Position numbers and translations under genes: made by a program. A model generated the notes under the pieces. That model had not been told where the DNA came from. It ran no database searches and was given only the letters and a program-made list of their open reading frames with translations. 64,000 bases of DNA from positions 16,254,001-16,318,000 of the forward strand of contig LR990056.1 in NCBI GenBank assembly GCA_905147135.1, read 5' to 3'. The stretch comes from Blastobasis lacticolella (lineage: Eukaryota; Arthropoda; Insecta; Lepidoptera; Blastobasidae). Shown in pieces: positions 9,399 through 19,889 of this stretch. Positions within the stretch are counted from its first letter, which is position 1. Every line of letters starts with the position of its first letter.

Positions 9399-10304
9399 AT
9401 GAGTGACAGCAGTGACTCCGTAAAAACCGCGGCATCGCCTGACAAGGAGAATATTACTACGCGCCGACCGAAGAAAGCGCGCATTACGATGGACACTCGT
9501 CTTGAGTCGTCCGATTTTAAGCCGTGTACCCTGAAGGTACCGACATTTTCACCTGACGATCCAGAAATGTGGTTCGCACTCTTGGAAAGCCAATTCGAGA
9601 TCTATGGCATAGTGGAAGATGCAAGAAAGTACAATACCGTCGTGACTAATATCGAGACGATGCACGCCAAGACAGTGAAAGATATCATTCTCAACCCTCC
9701 ATCCAAAAATCGTTACGAGACCATCAGGAAAGAGCTGATCAAGCGTCTTACCGCCTCACACGAGAAGAAGGTCAGACAACTGTTGACCCATGAAGAGCTC
9801 GGTGACCGCAAGCCGTCGCAGTTTCTCCGGCATCTGCAGGACCTGGCTGGACCCAGTGTCCCGAAGGAGTTCATCCTCTCCATCTGGTCAAGCCGTCTTC
9901 CCCAAAACATCCAGACGGTGCTAGCGTCTCAACCAACCCATTCGACGCAGCAGCTGGCAGACCTGGCGGACCGCATCCAGGAGATAACCGCACCTGGGCA
10001 AGTAGCAGCTGCTTCATATGCTGGCTCAACACCAGAACCCAGCATCAAGAGCGAGATCAGCGAGCTTCGACAAATGGTGGAGCGCCTCGCTGTGACACTC
10101 GAGGAGCATACCCGATCCTCATGCGGCTCCGATCGCTCAAGACCTCGTCAACGAAGTCGCATACCTTCGCGCTCAGCATCACGGTCAGCTTCGAGTTACC
10201 GGCGGTTCCCGGTATGCTGGTACCACAAGAACTTCGGTGCCAACGCGAAGAGGTGCCAGAAGCCTTGTGACTACAAGGCGGGAAACGCCGCAGGCAGTCG
10301 GTGA
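9399..10304 (+). CDS. gag: gag polyprotein of the LTR retrotransposon (301 aa)
   Basis: Structural protein that would form the virus-like particle and package the element RNA in the cytoplasm. The frame is open from 9363, but the ATG at 9399 in CAAAATGAG context, after the primer site, is the sensible start. From there the N-terminus is basic and Ser/Thr rich ([10 protein letters not shown]), the centre is a helical capsid-like region (about residues 45-200: [18 protein letters not shown] and TRLPQ-type motifs), and a Ser/Arg-rich stretch (about 240-262) precedes a zinc knuckle of form C-x2-H-x9-C-x3-C with C273, H276, C286, C290. That CHCC order is unusual for gag and typical of the CsRn1 clade. 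The stop overlaps the pol start as TGATG, and a GGGAAAC heptamer lies 16 nt before the stop. No internal stop. Confidence 0.9.
   Translation: MSDSSDSVKTAASPDKENITTRRPKKARITMDTRLESSDFKPCTLKVPTFSPDDPEMWFALLESQFEIYGIVEDARKYNTVVTNIETMHAKTVKDIILNPPSKNRYETIRKELIKRLTASHEKKVRQLLTHEELGDRKPSQFLRHLQDLAGPSVPKEFILSIWSSRLPQNIQTVLASQPTHSTQQLADLADRIQEITAPGQVAAASYAGSTPEPSIKSEISELRQMVERLAVTLEEHTRSSCGSDRSRPRQRSRIPSRSASRSASSYRRFPVCWYHKNFGANAKRCQKPCDYKAGNAAGSR
10280..10286 (+). promoter_or_regulatory. Candidate -1 ribosomal frameshift heptamer GGGAAAC
   Basis: In the gag frame it reads G GGA AAC, exactly the X XXY YYZ register needed for a -1 shift, and the -1 frame is the pol frame. The pol frame is open from 10271, so the heptamer sits inside the 34-nt overlap. 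GGGAAAC is a known efficient slippery site in some retroviruses. Not proven here; the TGATG overlap at 10302-10306 offers re-initiation as an alternative. Confidence 0.6.
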
Positions 10305-13300
10305 TGGCGACTAACGATTGCCTCACTTCTCCGGGTCGCCTCTTCGTAACCGACCGCACCACGAAGACACAGTTTCTGGTCGACACAGGTAGCGACCTGT
10401 GTGTCTTCCCTCGCAGCCAGATTCGAGAGCGACGCGCACCGACGAGCTACCAACTCGCCGCAGCCAACGGTTCTTCCATCTCCACCTACGGCTACGCGCA
10501 CTTCAACCTGGACCTAGGGTTACGCCGAACCTTTCCCTGGCGTTTTGTAGTAGCGGACGTTACTAAACCCATTATTGGGGTAGATTTTTTGTGCTTTTAT
10601 AATTTAATTGTAGACTGTAGAGATAAAAAGCTTGTTGATAGCACCACTACTGTTTCTGCTCCAGCTACAATTGCTTATAATTGTAATAATGTGCTTTCTG
10701 TTAAGGTTCTGACTGGTGATTCGCGTTATCATCACTTGCTGTCGCGTGAGTTTATAGAAATTACCCGACCAGCTGGTGCTCAACGCATTACACCACACAA
10801 CACACAACACCACATTCGTACAACTCCAGGTCCCCCAGTCTCTTCCGCACCAAGACGTCTAGCTCCTGACAAACTTCAGATAGCAAAGGCAGAGTTCGAT
10901 GCCATGCTAGCTAATGGCACAGCTAGGCCTTCTGACAGCCCGTGGTCGTCTGCGTTGCACCTGGCGCCGAAGCAGAACAACGGCTGGCGTCCCTGCGGTG
11001 ACTACAGGCAGCTCAACGCACGCACCGTACCAGACAGGTACCCCATACGTCATATCCATGACTTTGCCCACAACATCTCTGGCTGTAAGGTTTTCAGCAC
11101 CATCGACCTTGAGAAGGCCTACAACCAGATTCCCGTCTGCGCGGAGGACATACCGAAGACTGCCATCACCACACCCTTCGGTATGTTCGAATTTCCTTAT
11201 ATGACGTTTGGTCTGCGGAATGCCGGCCAAACTTTTCAGCGTTTTGTCGACGAAGTGACGCGAGGGTTGGACTTCGTGTACTGTTACTTGGACGACTTTC
11301 TGATTTTCAGCAAAGACCATCAACAGCACGAAGACCACCTCAGGCAGGTATTCACTAGGCTTCGGGACTATGGCATGGTCGTCAACGTGTCCAAGTGCGT
11401 TTTTGGGGCTCCCGAGGTAACCTTCCTAGGTTATCGCATTTCGGAGAGCGGCACCAAACCACTGGACCACAAAGTCCAGGCCATACGCGACTTTCCCCCA
11501 CCAAAGGACGTTAGGTCGCTTAGACGGTTTTTGGGCATGGCCAATTTTTACAGGCGATTCTTGCCCAATGCCGCCCAAACCCAAGCACCTTTGAATTCCC
11601 TTCTCATGGGGGCAGTAAAAGGGTCCACACCAATTTCCCTCACCGGCGATGCTCTGAAGGCTTTCTCAGATACCAAAGAAAGCCTCTCCAATGCAGCTCT
11701 CTTGGCACACCCAGATTGCCACGCCAAGCTAGCATTGGTCACAGACGCATCAGACCTGGCTATTGGGGCTGTCCTACAACAGCTAAAGGACAACGTGTGG
11801 GAACAATTAGCGTTTTTCTCCCGCAAGCTCAGCCCGTCGCAACAAAAGTACTCGCCGTATGATCGCGAGCTTCTCGCGATCTACGAAGCGATAAAGTACT
11901 TTCGACACATGCTGGAGGCGAGGCACTTTACGGTGTACACGGACCACAAGCCGATCAGTTATGCCTTCCATGAGCGGAAGCGTAACTGCTCGCCAAGGCA
12001 GTTCCGACACCTGGACTATATATCTCAGTTCACGACCGACATAAGGCACATCTCCGGCAAGAACAACGTTGTTGCCGACACCTTATCTCGCGTCGATGAA
12101 CTGAGCACTCCAGTGTGCCTCACCAGCCTCGCCCAAGCTCAGGAAACTGACGAAGAACTGGCACAGTACCTCGCTGATGCCTCGTCGCTTCGTCTGCAAA
12201 GACGAGACTACCCTGGAAGTCGAACTCCCCTGTACTGTGATGTCAGTACACCGACTCCCAGGCCATTCGTCACTAAGGACTTCCGCAAGCAGGTTTTCCA
12301 CAGCCTGCACTCCTTAAGCCACCCCGGCGCCGCAGCTACCGCGCGACTTGTGGCCGAAAGGTTTGTGTGGCCCGGTGTCAGGAGGGACTGTCGTCAGTGG
12401 ACACAGTGTTGTATATCGTGCCAGCGCGCAAAGGTCAGTCGACACGTATCTGCCCCGTTAGGTACTTTCGACCTACCTCGCGCACGTTTCAAACACATCC
12501 ACATTGACCTTATCGGTCCCTTACCTATTTGTCAAGGGTACAGATACTGCCTCACAGCTATAGACCGATTTACACGGTGGCCAGAGGTAATGCCAGTGCC
12601 TGACATAACCGCCGAAACGGTTGCCAAGGCGCTGATATCCGGATGGATATCCCGTTTTGGTTGCCCTACAGATATTGTAACAGACCGCGGGGCCCAATTC
12701 GAGTCCGCGCTGTTTCAATATCTGTCAAAGTTCATAGGGTTCCACCATAAACGCACTACTGCGTACCATCCGGCGTGCAACGGTCTCGTGGAGCGCTTTC
12801 ATAGACAGCTCAAAGCCTCTATCACCTGTCACGCCCAACAGAACTGGGTTGAGGTGCTGCCTTTTGTGCTGCTCGGCATCCGCAGCGCATTTAAAGATGA
12901 CTTGCAGTCATCTTCAGCAGAGTTGCTGTATGGTGAGCCATTGAGACTTCCCGGCGAATTTTTTAATCACAGCACACCCGGTACAACTGACTTGTCAGAT
13001 TTTACAGCGCGCTTACGCTCATTCGCCGAAAAGCTTAAGCCGATCCCAGCTTCTTGTCATAGCAACAAAAAAGTGTTTGTTTTTAAGGAACTAGCCACTA
13101 GCGAACACGTCTTCCTTCGTGACGACGCTTCGCGTGTGACTTTCCAACCAGCTTATTCTGGCCCTTACAAGGTGTTAGACAGGACTGACAAAGTTTTTAA
13201 AATCGTTGTTAAGGGACAACCTGTCACAGTAAGCATCGACCGGTTAAAGCCTGCATTCTTTGTTACAGATGAGGAGGACTTACAACATAACACACCTCCC

Positions 13301-13441
13301 ATCAACACTCACATACACCCTTCCTCACCTTATAACAGCAGAGACACACAAACTGACACACCTGCACCTGCGTCACTACAGCCTCATACAACCACTCGAT
13401 CCGGGAGGCACGTCCGCTTTCCAGATTATTATCGACCCTAA
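10304..13441 (+). CDS. pol: pol polyprotein: protease, RT, RNase H, integrase (about 1045 aa)
   Basis: Enzymes for particle maturation, reverse transcription and integration. In order (numbering from the open frame at 10301): aspartic protease with LVDTGSD (D28); reverse transcriptase with [24 protein letters not shown] and the catalytic YLDD box at 329-332; RNase H with [12 protein letters not shown] and the [10 protein letters not shown] segment; integrase zinc region ending C-I-S-C; integrase core D736, D795, E831, giving D-x58-D-x35-E; then a C-terminal part with GPYKVL and IDRLKPAFF, a GPY/F-like module. RT before integrase makes it Ty3/gypsy. No stop or frameshift is seen. It has an ATG at 10304 overlapping the gag stop, but may be made as a gag-pol fusion by -1 frameshifting at 10280-10286. 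No env follows: only 22 bases separate the stop from the 3' LTR. Confidence 0.93.
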   Translation: MATNDCLTSPGRLFVTDRTTKTQFLVDTGSDLCVFPRSQIRERRAPTSYQLAAANGSSISTYGYAHFNLDLGLRRTFPWRFVVADVTKPIIGVDFLCFYNLIVDCRDKKLVDSTTTVSAPATIAYNCNNVLSVKVLTGDSRYHHLLSREFIEITRPAGAQRITPHNTQHHIRTTPGPPVSSAPRRLAPDKLQIAKAEFDAMLANGTARPSDSPWSSALHLAPKQNNGWRPCGDYRQLNARTVPDRYPIRHIHDFAHNISGCKVFSTIDLEKAYNQIPVCAEDIPKTAITTPFGMFEFPYMTFGLRNAGQTFQRFVDEVTRGLDFVYCYLDDFLIFSKDHQQHEDHLRQVFTRLRDYGMVVNVSKCVFGAPEVTFLGYRISESGTKPLDHKVQAIRDFPPPKDVRSLRRFLGMANFYRRFLPNAAQTQAPLNSLLMGAVKGSTPISLTGDALKAFSDTKESLSNAALLAHPDCHAKLALVTDASDLAIGAVLQQLKDNVWEQLAFFSRKLSPSQQKYSPYDRELLAIYEAIKYFRHMLEARHFTVYTDHKPISYAFHERKRNCSPRQFRHLDYISQFTTDIRHISGKNNVVADTLSRVDELSTPVCLTSLAQAQETDEELAQYLADASSLRLQRRDYPGSRTPLYCDVSTPTPRPFVTKDFRKQVFHSLHSLSHPGAAATARLVAERFVWPGVRRDCRQWTQCCISCQRAKVSRHVSAPLGTFDLPRARFKHIHIDLIGPLPICQGYRYCLTAIDRFTRWPEVMPVPDITAETVAKALISGWISRFGCPTDIVTDRGAQFESALFQYLSKFIGFHHKRTTAYHPACNGLVERFHRQLKASITCHAQQNWVEVLPFVLLGIRSAFKDDLQSSSAELLYGEPLRLPGEFFNHSTPGTTDLSDFTARLRSFAEKLKPIPASCHSNKKVFVFKELATSEHVFLRDDASRVTFQPAYSGPYKVLDRTDKVFKIVVKGQPVTVSIDRLKPAFFVTDEEDLQHNTPPINTHIHPSSPYNSRDTQTDTPAPASLQPHTTTRSGRHVRFPDYYRP

Positions 13442-13451
13442 CCAGGTCTCT

Positions 13452-13460
13452 GGGGGGGAG
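13452..13460 (+). promoter_or_regulatory. Polypurine tract for plus-strand priming
   Basis: GGGGGGGAG ends three bases before the 3' LTR, the usual place for the plus-strand primer. Confidence 0.75.
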
Positions 13461-13463
13461 TAA

Positions 13464-13469
13464 TGTGGG

Positions 13470-13507
<38 letters not shown>

Positions 13508-13992
13508 ATATAATATTATTTACAATATTTATTTACACTCGATATCGATGAGTACCAGTTAGTCGACATCTATCGATATGGATTATCGCCACCTTGAATC
13601 CCTAGTCGGTCGAAAGACATAACAGTCTACCTACAGCTAAGCGAGCGCGCTGTCCGCGGCGCGCGCGCATAGGTAGTCAGAATCCGATCTCGACGCCGAC
13701 TCCACGTCGCTTGGTCCCACCGCTGGCTTACTCGCGATACGCGCTTTTGCACAATTCCTTGCTACGCTTAAATTATTGTTATCTAACTATTATTTCTTCT
13801 TCTTGTGCCTTGTGTCTTTGTGGACTATTGCTGTTTCTTCACTCCTTCTAACATTGTGTGCTTACGCAATAAATACAGTGTACCTGCAAGTGTTGGACAT
13901 TTTAATTTTTCCGAACAACTATCTACGGACTGCAGGTACCTACTTATACTTACATTCTTAGCCGATACATCACACCACTTATCTTGGCTAAA
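13464..13992 (+). repeat. 3' long terminal repeat
   Basis: About 529 bp; same sequence as the 5' LTR except for six extra bases in the (AC)n run and one substitution. Ends GGCTAAA followed by the TTCG target duplication at 13993-13996. Confidence 0.88.
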
Positions 13993-14047
13993 TTCGAACC
14001 CAGTACCTCTGTCTTGCGAGTCGGATATTTTGACCACTCAGCCACTT
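13993..14047 (-). mobile_element. SINE A head, continuation after the LTR element
   Basis: Minus-strand tRNA-like head of the SINE broken at 8848: GTGGCTGAGTGGTCA (A-box-like), GACTCGCAAGACAGAGGTA, GGGTTCGAA (B-box-like start). Confidence 0.75.
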
Positions 14048-14882
14048 ACGTTCCATTCTGCTATTGTTTACTGCTTTATTTGTCAATATATATATTTGAA
14101 AGCAACCATGCTCAGCTCAACTCGGTCCAGCTTGCTAGTAGGTACCAAGGAACAAGAAAATAATCTAACAATACGGGAGATACCACTTTCGTAACAAATA
14201 AATAAAATATGAGCCAAAACCTGCATTACAGCATTCTGACTACGCCCATAGAATATAGTCCAGAAAAAGTTTGGGGGCTACACAAATGTAGTCGAAGTCA
14301 AAGGGATAATTAGCGAGATGTTAGCTGTAAGAAATCCCATTGTGGGATAAGCATGCCTTTACAATGTTTTTTTAATTACTTTTGTTATATTACTACATTA
14401 TTATTAATGAGTTTACATAAATTTCTACATAAAATTTCTTAGTCAACAAAGTCATCTGGTGGCCGAACTTCAAACTCTACAGAATTACAAAGTAGCAGCA
14501 AACTATACAAAAACCATTCACAAGTCCTTTTTCAAAACACTACAGAATCATATAAAGGTCATTTATTTATTGCTTCACATGGTAATATAATAGCATTTTA
14601 CGATAGTTACACGACTATTTAGCAGAACCTAGCTCCGTGTACAATGGAAACAAATTCCCAAGGTGATAATTGGGTCCCGTGTTCACTATTAAGAATTCGT
14701 AATGACACTGTGCTCGATCACGGCTGGATAACACTCACGCTATTGCTGGTAAATATTGACAATGCGAACGACTTTGTCACAAAATAGGCTGTTTGGAGGT
14801 AATATCCACAAAGGTGGAACACGGTTAATGAAGGTAGCGCCACATTAGAGTGATGCGATGTGACGTACATGTGAGTGTGTGA
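14048..14882. other. Intergenic, nothing recognised
   Basis: No supported gene, RNA or repeat. Confidence 0.4.
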
Positions 14883-14985
14883 TGGCCGTGTGGTGTCCGG
14901 CAGAGTAGAATAGCACCAACCCCTTATACTCGTGGGTGTCGTACACGGCGACTAATATTTTCGAGGCTAATAGACTAGCTAGGCA
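14883..14985 (+). repeat. Family C retroposon, 5' part only
   Basis: GGCCGTGTGGTGTCCGGCAG through GTCGTACACGGCGACTAAT, then sequence switches to a LINE fragment. Confidence 0.7.
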
Positions 14986-15145
14986 TTTGACCGCCATCTC
15001 ATCTGGTGGTAAGTTACGATGCCGCTGAAGATGATGCGTCTGTCTAGAAACAGCCTATTTACTCCAGCCTTAAAGATGTCTAGACTATAATGATCAGAGA
15101 ACACACTCACAGGCAACGCGTTCCATTCCTTAGCCGTACGTGTTT
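14975..15145 (-). pseudogene. LINE 3' end fragment (family of 19093-19513)
   Basis: Minus-strand reading matches the end of the LINE at 19330-19490: TACGGCTAAGGAATGGAACG, the GTGTG..TCTGATCA part, TAGACATC, TCTAGACAG and GGCGGTCAAATGCC. Covers the last codons and 3' UTR. Confidence 0.65.
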
Positions 15146-15689
15146 ACTATACAGTTACTGTACGCTCATTTCGGCATCCGAAATCGATAGCACGCGATAT
15201 AAATCAAACTTACCCCTGCGGGAATCGAACCGCACGCCCCGCGGTATCTTCAGCGAAATTGATGTGTGGGATAAATCAAATCGCTCCTAGGCACTGCACT
15301 GTCGACGCCCAAACACTTGAATAATTGCGATTTATGGAGCATCGCGTCGGATTGTTCGTGTACAGGGTTTGATCATTGTTACGATAGGCGATATTGTTGC
15401 TGGATTGCTATTTTCATATTTTATTTCTGGTACTATTTATTCCGGAACTTCTGTGTGGATATGAAATGACATGAGAAATCAAGATGATAGAACTTTGTAG
15501 CACGACTACTTATGCGGCAGTCCTTGTGATTTTCTAATCAGTTACTTACTTTCCTTTTAAATACTACAGGCTTACTTTACTTTTAAATATTTAAACAATA
15601 TTGTGACATGGTATCCTATACGTGTGATTTAGTGCCCAGTTGGTTTTATAAGTTGGTTGTGTTCCACATTTTCAGAATGGGTTCATATA
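15146..15689. other. Intergenic, nothing recognised
   Basis: No supported gene. A short GCGGGAATCGAACCGC at about 15218-15233 looks like a B-box-type scrap but has no tRNA around it. Confidence 0.35.
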
Positions 15690-15950
15690 ACGGCCGTGTG
15701 GTGTCCGGCAGAGTAGAATAGCACCAATACCTTACACTCGTGGGTGTCGTACAAGGCGACTAATGTTTTCGAGGCAAAAGATCTGGAGTCCCCGTAGGTT
15801 GGAAAATGGGCAGCAGCGTTTGTCATTGTTATATTTACAACACTGCCATCTCCAACCCGCCTGCCAAGCGTGGAGATTATGGCAATAACCTCCCCTTTCG
15901 CCCTAAGTCCTGCAGTGGACTGTTATAGGCTGTGATGATGATGATGATAT
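15690..15950 (+). mobile_element. Family C retroposon, copy at 15.7 kb
   Basis: Nearly full length, with GGCCGTGTGGTGTCCGGCAG start and a GTGATGATGATGATG tail; lacks the CGTGGGAGAGG part. No clear target duplication. Confidence 0.78.
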
Positions 15951-17087
15951 TATCTCACGTTAGTCTAAATCATAATTCCAAAGTACCAACGTCTGTACGA
16001 GCATTCGAGCCGCCATTGGAGCATTAGCGTTGGGACACATTTTTCGTATCGCGTTTGCTTTCCGATCCCCGATGTTGCTAATGACAGCTGCGGTTTGATA
16101 TAGAAATGGTGTAAAGAACAATTCAGATAACAGATTTCATGCCTACACGTACGGGAACAGAGCGTGACGGTATGTATGTCCGATGTAAGGTAAGGTGCAT
16201 AATGGAAGTTAGGGATTATTATTGTCAAGTTTAGAACTGGACATTATAATATGTCTTCTAAGCGCAAATGGTGTAAGAAATATATTTGGACGAGGAATTT
16301 ACATCTTAGGCGAGCTGAGTTTGACTATAGTGGTTAGGTTTTTTGAAATATTTAATAAGGGATTCTGATGCGACCATTATTTTCACCATAATTCTTATAC
16401 TTACATAAAATTGTTTTACTTATTTATTTGTGCATACATAGTGTATTTTTTTATTATTTTTACACAAGTTCCGGTCTTATCATTATTATCATAGATGAGA
16501 TGGGATTTTTATATAATGTCAATTGGTAGACAAACTGCCAAACGGGCCACAGTGTAATGATATTTCAAAAATTTCTAACAAAAGTGTCACTTACGCCAAC
16601 CCAACTTCGAACCGACAGTGCATTGTTTTCGCCCGGTTTTGACACATCGCATCATTCTTTCCCTCCAAAAAATGTGCCAATATATATCTCTCAATTAGAA
16701 CCCGGGAGGCTAAGTGAAATATGGGTTTTTGGCCACTTCCAGCCATATTTCTGGCATTCGGTGTTCGGGTTTTGCCTTTTTGTTTGTGGGCTGTGTCATT
16801 TTTCGTTACATCGAGATTTATTGAATGCCAAATGGATTCCAAATGTGAAGGTATGGGGCTGACGATACGCTGATGGTCATTTGTTTTCGCACTCCGTTCA
16901 GCGGAGTTTTTACCGTGACAGGTTTTCAATTTTAAGTGGTGACTTACGCCGTTTTGTAAATATATAATACCTATTACAAAATCACAGTTCAAAAGTATAA
17001 ATCTGTAAATAGCTAATTCATGAATGAATAAAACGCTAAGCACCGTTGGTTTGATAGCGAGCGATTCAGATAAATAATTTCTGATAG
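15951..17087. other. Intergenic; long open frames on both strands, unassigned
   Basis: Between 16557 and 17043 a 101-codon frame on the plus strand overlaps a 150-codon frame on the minus strand. Neither product matches a family I know, and both lie in ordinary AT-rich DNA without splice or promoter support. Probably chance or a decayed element. Confidence 0.25.
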
Positions 17088-17134
17088 ATTATAATAGATA
17101 TCGTACAAAAATATTATACGATATCTATTATAAT
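17088..17134. repeat. Perfect 18-bp inverted repeat, hairpin
   Basis: Left arm ATTATAATAGATATCGTA (17088-17105), loop of 11 nt, right arm its exact reverse complement (17117-17134). It lies immediately before the tail of a SINE A copy. Confidence 0.8.
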
Positions 17135-17450
17135 AATCGTGCTTTTGCGTACGAGGGCCCGGGGTCCGCCTTGGCCAAAATCCCGGATATGACAGATCAG
17201 GTAATTACAGTGGAGCGACTGCCATCCGAACTCCTGTTGACAGGGGAACCTGACCAGATTGGATCATGGTTACACATTCAGTCATAAACAGTTTGTCACG
17301 ATGTTTTCCCTCACCGTCAGAGCGTCGCTGAGTGTTCAACTATTGTACAAAACTCAGATAAGAGTTATAGCTACACGACGACAGTGGGAATCGAACCCGG
17401 GACCTCTCGCTTACGAGTCGGAGCCTCTAACCACTAGGCTACAGACGCTT
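17135..17450 (-). mobile_element. SINE A copy, full layout
   Basis: Minus strand: head GTGGTTAGAGGCTCCGACTC..AAGCGAGAGGTCCCGGG, TTCGATTCCCAC, body with GTACAATAGTTGAAC, CATCGTGACAAAC, GGTCAGGTTCCCC, tail GGGCCCTCGTACGCAAAAGC. Confidence 0.78.
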
Positions 17451-18451
17451 TACTTAAACAAGAATTGTTTGTGAATACAGGTGTAAACAAACTATACATA
17501 GACACTAAATACTATACTATAATAAACGTACCATACTATACACATACTTATTTAATATAAGTATTACGAGTATTGTGATGTCAAATTAAATTATGTCTAT
17601 GTCAACAAAGCTACACAAATGAACTAACCAAAACACAGCTACACGACCCCCACACCTCCAATACATCCAAAATCTACGCACCTCAATCCAGACCCTACCA
17701 ATCTAGGCCCAAATAAAGGCTACATTTGTCCAACGCGTCTGTGAAATCGTCCGTGACGCCCCATTCGCCAGACAAGTTTACGTACCCACAGTCCGTGTTA
17801 GACGATATATCGCATCGTAATCGGGTAGGGTTGTATCGATTCGTTTCGGAGAGGGTTTCCGTATTTGTCTGTAGTAGTTATGCTAATATTAGGTGTTTTT
17901 AGAGGCGGAGAATTTCACATTGAAATGAAACAAAGAATAAAGGATTTAGTATGGGTGAAACTAGCTTTATTGTAAAGATAATTGAATGGCATTTATGTTT
18001 GAATTTGATTTTTGCAATGTTGCTGCCGTGAATGACGCGTAGATGGCCCAATATCGTATTACTCCATATTCGAATCGCTTTTATTGAATAGGTTTTAAAT
18101 ATATATACTTATGTTAAATTTAGATATACAAATGTAACTTGCTCCATGAGTTTTGTATTATGAGTATTGTGATGTCAAAATAAATAATGTCTATGTCTAA
18201 TGTCTAATATGGATATCTTGGTTTCATACATTTTTGAATGTGTACGATCGTCTCTGGTTTATATAGAGTTTATATATCCTTTATATAGAAGAAAAGTCTG
18301 TATGTGCGTGAGTTTATATGCAGGGGTAACGCTAAAGAACCGATTTTGAAAATTCTACCACTAATATGAAGCTACATTATTCCTGAGTGTCGTAGGGTAC
18401 TTTTGATCCCGGCTATAGAATAGGATCCCGCGGGAAAGTTGAATGTTTTAT
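17451..18451. other. Intergenic with a short repeated phrase
   Basis: The phrase GAGTATTGTGATGTCAAA followed by a TAATGTCTATGTC-like run occurs at about 17568-17605 and again at 18164-18198. Otherwise no gene or named repeat; 18300-18430 resembles decayed LINE 3' tails. Confidence 0.4.
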
Positions 18452-18590
18452 TTTTATACCGCTAAGGTGCCAGGCAAAGTTTACGGCCTGCCTGATGGTA
18501 AGCAGTCACAGCAGGGGTATCATTCACGTGCTGCCGACCTAGTACACACTTTTTTACCCCTTTCTTGAAGAACTCCTCTCCATTGCAGAA
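18452..18590 (-). repeat. Dispersed repeat family D, copy 3
   Basis: Minus-strand family D: the plus strand shows TATACCGCTAAGGTGCCAGG, CGGCCTGCCTGATGGTAAGC, AGTCACAGCAGGGG, ATCATTCACGTGCTGCCGAC. Confidence 0.65.
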
Positions 18591-18819
18591 CCTTAGTGTG
18601 CGTAGGAGAAAGTAACTTTTTTGTGTTGTACGGCACACAACAGGGAAAGCGGCCACCTGATGGAAAGTGGTCACCGTAAATAAATATATATTATATTATA
18701 TTCTGTTTGTGTAAATAAATATTTCTTATTCTTATTCTTATTCACCGTCATCTATGGATATCAGCAACACCAGGGGCGCTACCAATGCGTTGCCCGCCTC
18801 TGAAGAGACCTCTAATATA

Positions 18820-19060
18820 TCTCTTTAAAGGAAACTCTGTAGCTGGTAGCTCATTCCACATCCAAATCCTACGAGCGAGAAACGTTCTTTCGAATTTCGC
18901 GTTGTAACCAGTAGAGGGTCTACGTAGTGGGGATGAGTATCCAGCCCAAGACGGATGGAGTGACGGCAGAATTGTGCTGTGGGCACCAGATCAAAAAATT
19001 TCTCAAACACTCCCCATTGTACAGCCGAAAGAACACACACAGGGAGCTAAAGTCCACCGG
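18820..19060 (-). pseudogene. jockey-like LINE C-terminal fragment
   Basis: Minus-strand reading gives QFCRHSIRLGLDTHPHYVD in one frame and an ARRIWMWNELPA-type stretch in another, so a frameshift separates them. The HPHYVD .. WNELP pattern is the C-terminal end of insect jockey-like reverse transcriptases. A sister copy, also broken, lies at 45085-45330 (minus). Confidence 0.6.
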
Positions 19061-19092
19061 TTAGCCAGTGATTTTGACATGCTTGTTTGTTT

Positions 19093-19513
19093 ACCACCAG
19101 GTACCCGCGGTTGATTAAGGCTAGGCTGCAGAGCCTCGAACATTGGCGTAGGGTTGCGCGTCTGTCGGTCTTCTACAGATTACATTTCGGAGAGTGTGCG
19201 AAGCAGCTGCACGACCACATTCCGCCGGCCCCTTTCCGCCATCGGGAAACGCGATCCGGGCGAGCGCTTCATCCTTATGTCGTGGATCTTCCAGCCATCC
19301 GCACGAACCGCTTTGGCTCGACCTTTATAATGCGTACGGCTAAGGAATGGAACGCTTTGCCTGCGAGTGTGTTCCCTGATCAATATAATCTGGATGCCTT
19401 TAAGGCTAGAGTGAATAGGCTGTTCCAAGACGGGCATGCTTCATCTTCGGCCGCATCGTCACTTACCAACAGCTGAGATGGCGGTCAAATGCCTGCCTTG
19501 TTTGATATAAAAA
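19093..19513 (+). pseudogene. LINE reverse transcriptase C-terminus with 3' UTR and poly(A)
   Basis: Open to the stop at 19474-19476. The product includes RLQSLEHWRRVARLSVFYR, FRHRETRSGRALHPYVVD, RTAKEWNALPASVFPDQYN and ends in Ser/Ala. This is the conserved C-terminal region of jockey/CR1-like non-LTR reverse transcriptases; the catalytic core is absent, so the copy is 5'-truncated, as usual after target-primed reverse transcription. A short 3' UTR (GATGGCGGTCAAATGCC) and a 12-A tail follow. Pieces of the same family are at 14975(-), 28878(-), 30457(-), 30920(-), 39850(+), 43510(-) and 52115(-). Confidence 0.75.
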
Positions 19514-19575
19514 AAAAAAAAGGTGAGGTGGCGGTCAAATGCCTGGCTAGTCAAATAATAATAAAAAAAAAATTA
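19514..19575 (+). repeat. Second LINE 3' tail following the first poly(A)
   Basis: Directly after the A-run another GTGAGGTGGCGGTCAAATGC segment with its own A-rich tail occurs: a tiny 5'-truncated copy or tail duplication of the same LINE. Confidence 0.6.
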
Positions 19576-19588
19576 CTACGGTCTCCGC

Positions 19589-19835
19589 AATGACCACCTG
19601 AGTGGTTCAGTTGGTGAATATGCTGGTCGCCACGCAGAGGTCCCGGATTCAATTCCCGACCGAGCAGAAAATGTTATGATGAATTTTAATTTCTGTTACG
19701 GGTTTGGGTGTAGTTGTATTAAAAAAAAAGTATTTAAGTAGTTTATCAGTTATCTAACACACATAACACAAGATTTTGCTTACTTTGGGGCTAGATCGCC
19801 CTGTGTGAATTTGTCCAATCACAAGCATATTTATA
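19589..19835 (+). mobile_element. SINE B copy, full layout
   Basis: Head CACCTGAGTGGTTCAGTTGG, ATGCTGGTCGCCACGCAGAG, CCCGGATTCAATTCCCGACC; body GAATTTTAATTTCTGTTACG; tail ACTTTGGGGCTAGATCGCCC and TGTGTGAATTTGTCC. Confidence 0.82.
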
Positions 19836-19889
19836 ATGGGAATTCGCAAACCATTGTACAATGGAGGACCTGTTTGAGGCCCTTCAAAC

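Larger units (their letters stand above)
8849..13992 (+). mobile_element. Intact Ty3/gypsy LTR retrotransposon, probably CsRn1 clade
   Basis: Layout: 5' LTR (8849-9371), primer site (9373-9382), gag (9399-10304), pol with protease-RT-RNase H-integrase order (10304-13441), polypurine tract (13452-13460), 3' LTR (13464-13992). The gene order RT before integrase is that of Ty3/gypsy. The tRNA-Trp-type primer site together with a CHCC (not CCHC) gag knuckle and a 4-bp target duplication are known traits of the CsRn1 clade, to which Kabuki of silkworm belongs; the clade call is inference. No env gene. Both frames are open and the LTRs differ by one substitution plus AC-repeat length, so the insertion is recent and may be active. 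Confidence 0.9.

Noticed and set aside
10907..11338. Antisense open frames within gag and pol of the LTR element
   Set aside because: Shadows of the GC-richer coding strand; no domains or signals of their own.
13441..13464. A possible env gene downstream of pol
   Set aside because: Only 22 bases lie between the pol stop and the 3' LTR, so there is no room for env.
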